This document shows positions 1-12,500 of a stretch of DNA of 64,000 nt, one piece after another. This stretch comes from Anseranas semipalmata (lineage: Eukaryota > Chordata > Aves > Anseriformes > Anseranatidae). The notes under the pieces are model-generated. The model was not told the origin of the DNA and searched no databases. It saw only the letters and a program-made list of their open reading frames with translations. The position numbers and the translations under genes were made by a program. The DNA lies in the NCBI GenBank assembly GCA_013399115.1, contig VXAA01003156.1, forward strand, positions 484,162 through 548,161. Direction: 5' to 3'. How positions within the stretch are numbered: position 1 is the stretch's first letter; each line of letters starts with the position of its first letter.

Positions 1-358
1 CTATCCTGGTCTGTCTCCAGCTGAAACACAATCAGTAGTTCAAGTTTCACCTTAAATCATAAAGTAATTAAAAGAAGACACCACCTGCAGTTTTACTCTA
101 AAAATCAGCCAGCAATCAGCCCTACTAATACAATGTAATGCTTAGTTAACTGCATAGCTTGTTGTTCTTGTTAATAGAGATTCTCTGTGTAAAGACAAAG
201 CTAACAAAATCACCTTGGTGAAAATCTGGAAACTGAAGTAGCAGTTTATCTCCAAAGAAGTACTTGTTTGCTATGGTTTACACAACAAAAAAGAACTGGT
301 AACTAAACAGTAACTTTCATTCAAATCAATTACCAGTCTGACTCAGTGGAGCTCTTAC
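1..358 (-). other. SEC24C intron, 5' part
   Basis: This is intron sequence downstream of the last visible SEC24C exon. I see no further exon and no recognisable repeat. Confidence 0.7.
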
Positions 359-529
359 CTGGAAGTATGCATACTTATAAATGGAGCCTCCTGTCTGGTA
401 AGTTACTACGCCTAGTGTCGCCACATCCAAATACTGGTTTGGAAATAGGAACAGATCCACACAGCAGCCCTGGGCCACACAGTCCTTGGCCAAGTTGTTG
501 TAGAAGCTTGTCTGAGGTTGAAATAAAGT
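359..529 (-). CDS. SEC24C: SEC24C trunk-domain exon, last one in the window (residues about 694-750)
   Basis: The acceptor is CTTCCTTTCTTAG|ACT and the donor is TTCCAG|GTAAGA. The exon encodes TLFQPQT, then [20 protein letters not shown] and [12 protein letters not shown]. It is 171 nt, phase 0-0. The next exon, expected to continue with the VENDQ-type segment, is not in bases 1-358, so the gene runs off the left edge. Confidence 0.95.
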
Positions 530-3500
530 CTAAGAAAGGAAGTCAGAGAGGAGATCAAAAGTTTGTGGTAATAGAAGGAAAACAAGAGCCAGATTATAAT
601 CACAGTCAAAACACTTTTACACTTTAAGTCTCTCTTCAGTGAAATTAGGATATGAAATTCTTCCTGACCCTGCCTTTGAAAAACAGTGTAATGTCATAAA
701 AATTACTATGCATCTTGCATTAATCCTAAGTTCTGCATGTTTACTTTAACACAGCTATAATACTTTATCCTGTGTAAGAATCTAGATCTACTTCTTCTTC
801 TTCTCATACCAGAGCTGTCCTTATGATGTCAATGTCTCTGCCTGAGAACAGCAGATAAAAGGTATTAGCTGTGATGGTTACATTACATGCTACCCTTCTC
901 ATTCTTCCAATGTTACTTCAGAGTTACTTTATCCCTTAAGGAGCATAATGTAGAACTGTATCATAAGCATCATGCAAGTCATTACTACCTTCTCCTTATC
1001 CGTGTTGATCAGTTTCTTATCATCCCTGTTCTTTAACTTCCCTGGGGCCTCCGCAATGGGCAGAGAGGTGTGGAAAATGAAGAGCTTGCCAGCACACTCA
1101 GCTGCCTGCAGAAGAGGGGGGTGAAGTTGCTCAGGTTAGAAACATTTAATAAAAATTTTCAGGGAAAATGGGATTCAAGAACACACATCCAAGCATTGTT
1201 ATTACATTTTATGTCAGAAAGGTACTACACACAGGCTCATTAATCACTTGGTTACATCAGTGGTACCCATCACAGGGAACACAGCTTGCTGATCAGTTAC
1301 AGAAAATGAAGTTTCAGTTCTTCTTGATCTGTGCTAGCTCCATGACAGGAAGAAAAGGATTGGCTCCAAAGAGACAAAGAGCAGTAAATTTCTAAAGCAG
1401 GCCTCAGCTACAACAAGTTTTGCAAAAATGAGTTAGATTGCTTTCTTCTCTGATTTACAGCCACCGAGTTTGTGGGAATGGAAAAGTCATAAAAATGGCA
1501 AATGATTTTATAATCTACTTTCCACAGATCTAATTTTAAATCTATATCCTATGTGAACTCCAGACAATGTTAAGTAGGCAATTTTCTCTGACACATACAG
1601 TACGTAAGCAATCAATTAGTAGTTTGAATTGTTTCTTGATTGAAGAACTGTCATCAAACCTTAGTTTAGGGAAAATTTCTAAGGACTTATATGACAAATA
1701 AAGCAATAAGAACTTGAACGGAATCATACAGGAAATCCATTTGATCAGTACATACAAGTATGAGTTAGATCACGCATGCAACTAAAGTACTAGAATGGAA
1801 GAACTTTTGGAAAAGTTTACTGGGTTAGCACATTGGTACGGACAGCTTCAACAGACTGCATTCTCTCCTTTTATTTAAGATTACACCAGAGCTTCAAGCA
1901 CAGGATTAGAAAGACACCATGTCACAGAACTCCTTCTAAATGAGACATGATAAGAGTTCAGCACCTGGTTTTAACCTCGGAAGGACTTTTTTGTAGATTG
2001 TGAAAACTGTTCAAAGCAAAACCGCAGCCAGGTCACCAAAATTAAGCCTCGTTTCTTGTACTCTGAGCAAAAATGCTTTCAAAAAAATAGGTAAAGAACA
2101 GATAGCCGGCTACATAGAACTGGAGGTACATGCACTTACTTTAATGGGCCAAGTACTCTCTACGTGTAACTTATCTACCACAAGGAGACTTACAAAAAGC
2201 TTTAGAACTCTTAGCAGTGAATAATGGAATATGAACTTCAAAGTACTCAGTAGACTGAAAACGATTTGCCATGACAATGCATTTACTAACCTTCAGTGCT
2301 TCCAGCCCTGCTTGAATCACAGGTCCAAAAACAGTTTCTGTTTCTCTTGTATCTGCAAACATTTCTGGAATCTGGTCCAGTAAACTAGCAAAGAAAAAGG
2401 AGGAATTCAGGATGATTCCATTTAAATAGTAAAGCCACACAATGTCGTAGCTGGTGACCTACGAGACTGAGGTGGTTTAAAGAGAAGTCCCTAACACGTC
2501 TATGTTTTCTGAAGATATGCTTTTTTTTAATAGTATTAAAAAAAATCTCATCGCTTATCTGTGAAAAAATTACCATCTCATAGCTTATTTTTAAAAAAAT
2601 TCATGCTTTGTCATTCCTCATTGACTTCCCCCATCCACATTGATTTCCTCAGTGCTTGCTGTATAGCCTCAACTGATGCCTACTTCAATAACCCTTCTGT
2701 ATTCCTGCTCTTTTAATATATTCCAATGTATATTGCTAAGTAAACTCTTAGGAAAGACTAGTGACACTTTGCCTCTGTTTGACAAACATCCTACGTGCTA
2801 CTCAAAGATTAATAGGTTTAATCTGCAGCTTTGTATTTGTTCTTGTTAATGCACTACAAAACAGGCAGGCAATTTTCTTTAAAAACATGTACTGCAACGT
2901 CTAGTTCCCAAAACCTACTTAGCTACACACCATAGTTTAATTACAATTCAAGTATTATGTTAAATAGTTTGCCAAAATTTTGCTAGCTTCTTTCTTTCCT
3001 TCTAGATTTCATATTCTCTATCCTGCTCATTCAGTTTTCTCCATGGAACCAAAATCAGACACCACTGTTGTCGTAGTTTACAGTTATCTAGGCAGCTGCC
3101 TTAAAGACAATGATTCAGTAATTTTACAACTTTCACTCTACATCATTATAATCATTCCAGTTGGTGCCCCCCCCCCCAAAGACACTTCTGCACTAAATCC
3201 AGTTAGATATACCCCCTGCCAAGCTGGACTACAAGCCCAATACACCCTTACTCCATGAATTTTCCCATCCTCCTTTGCCAGTTTCATCTCAAAGACTATA
3301 GGAAGCTAATACACAGAGTGACTTCTAGGTGTATAACATGACAGATAAGCAGTGCACATTACACTTTTAAAAAAAACTTGAGTCCACCAAACAAGATGTT
3401 TACCATACACATCATAATTCAATTTCTATTACCTGGCAATAACTGTCCTGGACTCATTCACATTTACCAGGAAACCATCAAGGAGTGGCACAAACATATC

Positions 3501-6500
3501 TGCAACATCTGAGACAACCATCATTTGTGGCTGTGCCAATGAGCTCTTCACGTTATAGAAGTGTAACACTTTGTTGTAAGTGACAAAGCCTACTCGAATG
3601 GCTGATTCTTCCATGTTTCCTTCTCTGTAAGAGACATACTTCACATCTAAGTAGATGGCAAAATTATTACACAGAACCCAATACAGTAAGGGGTAAGGAA
3701 AAAAAATGAAAGAAAGGAAAAATTTTTCAGCTAGAAAGGTACTCAAAGATGTCCTGCTTGATCACTTTGTGAACAAAAGCTTGACAGGATTATAAAATAA
3801 TTTTTAAACTGGCTTTTTTAAAAGGAGAAAGTGAGTTTCCCCCATTTGGGCTGGCTACAATAGCATACATTGTACCTACCTGGGCAGGTAATCTAGAAGT
3901 GACTTTAATTCTTCACATATTAGCCTCACTAAGCCACTCTTCACAGCATTGTAAGACACATCAATCATGAAAATGAAAGCAGGTGGACTGGGAAACTTGT
4001 TATTCTGTGGAAGAGGGGGAAGAAGTCACATTAGGACCATGTAATGCAGCCCACAACAGCTCTGTAACCTGGACAAATTAATGCTGGTCAAAACTCTAAT
4101 AGCCTTCATGTACTTTTCATTCATGAAAAGTGATTGTTTCTTCAGATCACTTTCCCACCCCTGCCCAGCTAACAGACATGTCACCATACTATGCTTGAAA
4201 TGGACCACTGTTACATGCCCCTGACAGATTTTGACACTGCTCAATGAACAGAAAGCTAGTCACAACTTAATCACCCATTTACATGACTGGGTGAGAGGGG
4301 GAAAGTAGAGAGGGAGGTTTCCTGTAGTTCAATAGTTCGGAATCTGACCAGACTCATTTTAGGTGATTTCTTCAATACAGAGCAAAACATTTCCCTCCGA
4401 GAGCTGCAACCTTTGCCTTCTACTTAAATATCAAGTTTGCTTTGTGCAAAGAACACTCAATAGTTTTCTGAAGTCTACACAACATATTGGAAGGGGCACA
4501 CAGAACGAAAGCAAAACAGAAGAACTTTCAAAAGAGCTGGGAAGATCACATCTCATTTGACTTAAAAACGCGTTTTAAGTTGGTAGGTGCAACATAAGGG
4601 GTTTTCTCTTCAGTAAAGCTGAAGCATCAGAAGGTAACTAAGTATAAAGCTGCAACATTTAGGCATCTATTTTTGAGCATATTTCATCAGAGCTATAAGT
4701 TACTTCAATACATACTGCACATATTTTTCCATTCCTCAAAAGTTAATTAAGATTTAAGTATTCAATCTAAAATGAGACAGCTCTGACAATATTTATTTCC
4801 ACACTATTCTTGTGTTTTTAACCACTACAGCCGTATTTGAAATTTAATTTCATTTGGTAAAGCTTGTTTTATGTACCAGGTGGCACATTACAATCACTAT
4901 TGTATTTTTCTTGAATCTCTTTTACATTCTCCTCCTGCCCCAAAGATTATCAAGAGAGACTTCCTCCTGCAGAATTCCTAAGGTGACAAAGTGTATTCCA
5001 GCTATAACTGCTTATATAGCTCCAGAAGATAATTGCAGAGGCAGCTATAACAAAGTCATACTAATATCATGGAATCAAGACTTCCTCTACTTTGGCAAGT
5101 AAGCAGACTAGCACAGTATTTTTACACAAAAAGGGGGCTGGATTAACGATGTTAATGTAATGTCTGCCAGCTAGAAAGTTCAGCATTAGACAATTCATGC
5201 TGAACTTCTTTTTAGGAAAATTCGCTTTTTATTTAAAAACAAAAGCAAAACACAGTAATAAACACATACTACTGTACCTTGCAGTAGTCAACTGTTGCCA
5301 GAAACTCATAGGACCCCAGCGATAACTCAGGTCGATCATAGAAGTCTACTCGCTTTCCAGTATGATCCAAATGCTGGAAGTAGTGAGGTGGCACTGGGGA
5401 AGGAAAAAAACATGAAGTTCAGTGACACAACCACGATAAACACTGTCACTAGAGAGCTAGTGTGACAACAGCTGGTCCAAATAAAACTCCTGGAAAAACT
5501 AGCTAGCTAGACCTCTGTGCTAGCATGCGAGTATTACAAGAAATGTTCATGCATTTTAAGAGTATCATTAAATCCAAAAAATACAGACGAACCACTTCCA
5601 GTTTGTCTTATGCACCAGGTGGCACGTTATATAGTCACTATCGTACTTTTCTTGAACCTCCTTTACATTCTCATTTTATATTTCATATCAGAAAGGTCAC
5701 TGCAACATGCTCTTCGGGTTTTTCTGAATGCTTTAGTCCAAAGGAAAAATATAAGCCTTGTAAAAGTACTAATAAATGACTTGCAATAGCATTTGAGACA
5801 AACTACAGGCTTCAACATTATTGACCCTCTTCAGGCATATCAGAAGACTGAGGCCCTCCTTTTGCTATGAGTTATTCAAAACACTCAAAGTTTCAACAGT
5901 TCAGAAGAAAACGGTGATACCATTAACACTGTATATATAAGCAGGTATCACTCTCTCCTCTCCAAGTACACATCCAGTACAAGCTAATTACTTGATTTCT
6001 TTTGCACAGAAAACAGGAATTGTTCTGAAGTATTAGGTACAACTACTTTGTATTTTCACAGCATTTCTTTCATCAGCTGTCTCCCAGCATCCCTCCCTTT
6101 TCTACGCCTGCTCAGTTGTTGCAGGTACAGCCATTCATATAGCCACTGAGTGAGTAGGGACAGGAAATGCATGCAGGCTGAAAAATCANTGGCCACCTCT
6201 AGCCCGAGTCAACTTCTTATTCTGGTCTGCCATGGACCTATACAAACAGTTGTACAGCATAACAGAGGTGATAAGAACAAGCAGTCCATTAAAAGCCACC
6301 AGTGCTACCAAATGAAACACTCAAAAACAAGTTTGTTGTACCGTGTTTCCAGTGTGCATATAAAACAAATCTACAGACATCATGCCATGAACAGCACAGT
6401 AACTTCTGCTTAATAGGGAGCACGCTTTGTATTGATTTAGAAAAGCAATGAAGATAAACTGGCATATATTGACTACTCCTATTCAACTATAAAAGATTTA

Positions 6501-9500
6501 CCTGCAATCTCATCTCTAAGCTATGTCCAAACAGGCTTTGTGAGCAAAAAATTTAAAATTTCCTAATTCATGCTAGACTTAGACTAGATGTTCATCTCAA
6601 TACCACATATAATTTCTCAAAAACACTACACATCATGCAACAACTACCTCATGTTAAAAAACTTGGTATGACAAGACTCCAATACATAAGCACATACTTA
6701 ATTTGAACAGCATTTCAGAACTGAGCAGTGAACGTTTTAATGATTTTTTCTAACAACAGTAAACACATTAAAGCATAGTACACATTATAAATGACCGTAA
6801 CATAACTAAGATTCATTTATATGCATCTTGTTCAAAGATCACTCCAATAGTGCCTAGAAGCTGGTTTTCAGAAGAAACCTTACCCTCAGTGACACAGCTG
6901 CAGAAACAGCACTGGAACCTCCTTCCACCCTCAATAAACTGCATAAAAGGGCACATGTAGGCCTTGCACCTATTACATCGGACAGGACCAGATTCTCCAT
7001 GGTCTACCAAATAAGGAAGGGTCTGTGGAAACAGGGGAAAAAACAAAGAGAAGAAAGGTCACATGACGATGAGAAAAAAGTGACCACAAATACTGCAGAT
7101 CTTAAAACTATTTCCTTGTAAATTGCATAGGATTTAGCATTTCAGTGGCTGTGGGAGAGTGCACAGGGGAAGCCTGAACAAGCATTTCACAAATATTTTT
7201 CAGCTCAAGCTCTTAACACTGCTGTTCCTTTGTGGGCTTCAGTCATTAATGGGCTATCCCACTTAGACACAAACAAGTACTTCTGCATGGTGCTGCACTA
7301 CCTTATACAGTAGCCTGCTTGAGGAGCATGAGGTCTAGCAGGAGAACCATGCTGCACAGCACAGATGGATCCCCACTGAACACAGAAGACTGAAGCCATG
7401 CAAACTATGGCTATGATAACCTTATGGGAGTGAGCATACATTTTCCATTTCACCACAGGCTGATTTTTTTTAAAAGCAACTCTTTACCTCTTATATTTTT
7501 CCCTTGTAAAAAGTTTTTTTTTTTTGACAAAATAGAAGCCAGTCATTGTATTCCATATATTCAAGAACTTAAAGCATCCAGATTATCTTAAAAAAATCAA
7601 ATTGATAAGACTTATTTTTGAAGTCCATCATGAAATACAGCACATCCATAAGTTCTGCTTGTTTTGACCCCACTGTATAGCAAGTCCTTTAAAACTGTTA
7701 TTTAGTGATACCATTTTTAAACTATTACTGCCAATATATTTTTTTTGCAGCCAAATCAAAGTAAGATGCTTTGCAATTTCTGCAGCTTTTCAACCTCAGA
7801 ATGAGCAAGAAGCACTTTAAAATCATTAAGACTGAGAATTTTTGCAAGCTACAAGCTGCATTCATCGTTCTAAACACCTTTCATAACTAAGAATCTAGCT
7901 CAAGAAGTTTAACTACTTATTTTTAAACTATACGACATTTAAGGTGTCCATTTTTAATTCTTTCAGGCACCCTAAACCTCCAATCATTTTTAAGAGAAAA
8001 TGCATTCCTTGAGCACGAGTTGAACAAATGCCCTTGGCACTTTCTTCCTCTTCATGCTGCAGATGTGTCAAATTTCTCTTTCAACCCCACTAGTCATTTA
8101 CTGACAATACAATGGCTTTGCAGCCAGTGTTTCTCAGCTCCTACCCACTACCTTACCTCCTCCGAGGAAACAAAATTTCAAGTTTTCTGACTGCCAGGCA
8201 ATGTTGGTATTGTGCTTCCACACAGTAAGACTTTTTTCCTTCAGCCTCTCCCCCCCGAAAATATAACGGTGCTAAAAACATGCAGTACTATACAAAACTT
8301 GCTACTAACCACTTACTCCCAGAAGGCAGACAGATACTTGTTACTAAAGCCTCAAGTTTTGTTTTCTGAACTGTGCATTAACATAGGCAAAGGCCCTCTA
8401 TCTGGCAACCAGGTGCTGAATTTTTATAGATTCTAGATTTACCCAAATGTTGCATTTTCACCAGTCCTATTTATCCTCTCATTACTGGTATGTTAAGCAT
8501 TAGCTCTATTCACAGTCTTATTGCTCTAAACAGCTGAGCTTTCATCTGTCAGAAGGGCCCCTCCACAGGGAGTTTGCCCTTGCCATAAAGAATTTTCCAA
8601 TACTGGAAGCTAATGAGTCTCCAGGACAATTTTCCAATCCTAGACATGTTTTTTCTGGATAGCACAAGTGTTTGTACAAAGTGTAAACACACCATGAGAG
8701 CCAATAACTAGTTTGTAAAACTTCTCTAAAAACGTGCCTCCAGGTTTCTCAAATAAGACCACATTCGACTATTGTACTCCTTTTAACTCTAGCCAAATAC
8801 AGGAATTAATTTCACAATTCAGTTTTATCTCAAACCAATTTTCAAAATCCAAATCATAGTTTAGGAACATTAATAAAATGAAACAAAAAAGCCATCCTTA
8901 AACACCAGAGAACATTCCTTTCCTCACAAGATGCTAAAGTTAAGTTTAACAAGGCACAGAACGCTGCAAACATATATTAAAATTTCACAAGCATATTTGT
9001 CTTTATGTCGCTGCTCTAAGTGAGCTACTGCTACACAGTAACCAGAGTATTTACAATACTTTTAATACAATTTCTAGCTCTAATATTCTCAAAGTTTTAT
9101 CTTCTCAGCAACCGGAGGGGGTAAAAGGCTAGCTAGCCACATATTACACTTAAAAGGAAATAAGTGCTGCACAGAGCAAGTGCAGAAATTCAAGCGCAGT
9201 TCAGCAGAGCCTGGTACTGAGTCTTGGTGCTGTCAGCTATCCCACACAGTGCTGTGCATATACACAACATTAGACAGCGTAACCAGCACTGGTTGGTACA
9301 TTCTCATCCAATTCCACAACTTGATATCCTAGAAAACACTTAATATCAGTGATTAGTAACCATTTCAATACTGTAGACCAAGAAAGAAATTGAGATCAAC
9401 TGAAAGTGCATGCATTTGTTAACATCCTAGTATTTTGGTCATCTGGTCAGAGTGATACTTGAGTTACTGCAACAAAAGCTGAGATTATCATGGTGATCAA

Positions 9501-12500
9501 AATATTAAATAGTTTGAACACAACATTCTTCTGCCTTACAGATCTCTACCACATGCTCGTGGGAGAACCAATATTTACCTAGGCTTTGTTACTTAAACAT
9601 GCCTACTGTTGAAATTTAAAAAAGGTATCTGTTAAATGTGAACATCTAATAGCATTCTCCTGATGAGTTCAAAGCGTATACAGTGCACGTGTAACTCCAC
9701 ATACAGTTCTCACCTCCTCTGGGGGTAGGGTAGCCAGCGGTTTTATGACAGCAGCTAGAGGAACTTGGGACTGTTTGGCCATATCTGATGTGCAGGGAAT
9801 ATTGTAAGATGTGCATCTTATATAGCGGGGGCTTGCATTACCTGGAGAACAAAGGAAAATATGCCAACAAATTTCAGTACAAGTTAAGTTTATATTCAAG
9901 AACAGAAATCAAGATACCTTCAACTGTACTGCTGATCCACAGAATAAGAACGTATCCAAAAGAACAATCAATTACATAAAACTTAATTCCAAACCTAATG
10001 CCTCTACCCTGTGTAACACGTGTAATGTATAATGTATGTATAATATAGAAAAAGCTTCATTTGCTACTTTGCTGCTAATGCTGCTCTCAGGGACCTGCCT
10101 TGGGAAACATTTTTTACTTGCAGATTGGCTACTAGATGCCAAACAATCAGGAAAAGCTAAATTGAGATCAAATCCACACAGGACTTGAAATTAAGCTTCT
10201 TTTGGCAACACACACATCCCCAGTCACCAAAATCATTCCTCAACTTTCTCCTTCAAAGACAATCCTGCCACTTTTTGAGGTTTGTATTCATTTTCGGAAT
10301 TCACTGTTAAAAATATCTTACCTTGATCCTTGACTAAGAAATTGGTAGTAACAAGTGGTGGGACCTGTCCTCTTACTCCAGTGACAAATGGTTCTGATCC
10401 ACGGTTACTTCTGTCATCTTCAATCACTTGAATCTATGATGGAAAACATCACATTAATCTTTGGAGGCTTGGTTTCAAAGTACTGTAAAATACAAAATTT
10501 GCATCTGTAAGGCAGTGAAAATGGAACCTGAGACAAACATTACTAGCTCTAAAAATAAGAAGTCTAAAAAAAGTAAGTTTTGTCAAGCAGTCACCTCTCA
10601 GTTGGATTTCAAATAATACCAAATGACCAACAATAAAATACAACTTACAAATAGTATTTTCCCCAAGTATTTTGAGTAGTAGCATACTTTGTATTTTAAG
10701 GCTTGATCTGAACTCATAAAAAACAAACTTAGATCAAGAAAGGAATTTTTGCTAGTATTCCTGTTTACTAGTCCTAGCCAAATTAAAATCAGGCATTTCT
10801 TTAAGCCTCGGGGTCAAGTTGTATAAATGACCTGGCTTTCCCTCTCTGTTATGCTCCCAGTGCTTTCATAGTATGTATTTTTTTCCTATCTACTGCAGCT
10901 TTGACTTAAAGACAGATGCTTGCAAGCTTAAGTGGAAAGCATCATTGCACTGTAGTGCTCAAGAATTTATGATTTGAATTCTGGGGATGTGGAAAGCAAA
11001 GTTTCACTAAACTTGTCAATGATTCAAGCTTAAACTTCACAAAACCAGAAACAACCAAGAAATTGTAAAGTTCTTACAATTTCAAAATCTTCCTTAATGC
11101 AAATGTACTTAAGAAAACAGAAATGCGTCAGTTTTACTTGACTAAAATATCCATTGAACTTTGCACAGGAACAGAAGATTGTTTTTACACAGTTTTAACT
11201 ACCTTTACCATTCCAGTGCTTGAATCAAAGCATTAAAGCTAGCAACCATTCTTCTGATCTTATTTTGCCACCAAACACACATACCTTTGCTTAGAGTAAA
11301 TTGTGAAACGTGGAATTTTACACAGCAAGACTTCTACCCTCTCACTATGGCTTCCAAGCTGCCAGCAAAAACACCACCTATAGCATCAGACAGTGACTTC
11401 TCTAGGATAAATCTAATTCTATCTCAGAAGTCTACAGACCAATTGACATTGGTGACCTCACTGCTTGTAGCTGTTATATGACCAAATTTGGCTAAATAAG
11501 GAAGAATTGATACAAGGGTAATTGTTTTTTTTTTTTTTTTTCTTCCAATGCAAAAGGTAGCTGCTTTTTCTTTAGGTAAAATTCTCTAGACATAACCATT
11601 CTATTTTCAAAGTCAAAACGTAAGGGTTATGTATAAGCACAGATAATGAAAGAATGTTTATGGCTCCCCACGCCTCATAATAGTCAACTAAGAGATTTAC
11701 ATCAGGAATAACATCAAAACTAAACAGTTTATCCTCAGTTTTACAGTTTCAAAGCATTAGCCCAGCACTGGTATCAACAAGAACTGTAATCAAATTCTGC
11801 TCAGAACTGATAGAAGACACGGCTACAAAGGTTCATGCTGTGTGTATGTTAACATGGGACACACTGTATGGACAATTACTGATGGCTTACACTGAAAATG
11901 CCAGTTGGAATCCGATGGAGATATTTTAAGAATCAGATAAAGTGAAGGGGAGACATTCTTCATGATCTGTTTCTGAAACGGTCTGCTTTCTAATGCCTCA
12001 CCAATAATCACAGAAGAGCTCTTGTGGTATTATGTTACTCATTTTGATAAGGCAAACAGAAGACAGCAAGGAAGGGGTAAAGGATTAATGATGGAGGGTT
12101 AGTGAGGTGAAGGTCAGGTTTCAGGCATGCACAGATTGTCACCAACACACAGACTACAATTGACATATATATAGCACTTACTGGACTAGGAATTGCATCT
12201 GGGTCTATTCTGTGCCTGGGTTTCTGCTGGGGTGGCAGCTCATTAAGTTGCTTTTTTTTTTTTTTAAATAAAAAAGAAAAAGTAAAGAGTGCCACAAAAA
12301 AAAAAGAAAAAGAGAAGAGAATAGTAAAACAAAAAGTGTTACTTCTCTCTACCCAAACTTGGAGCACTGGAATTAGATATACTTGGACATTGGTTCATGC
12401 AACAAGTAACACACCAGCTTCTGCAGCATACACCGATCCCAAAAATCAGTCTTGCTGTAGTATTGGGCCTGGGTACTGAACACATTGCTAACAGACGTAG

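Noticed and set aside
5517..5789. Hydrophobic 90-codon frame similar to one at 4854-5102
   Set aside because: The similarity comes from a duplicated intronic segment. No start context, splice sites or known family support a protein.
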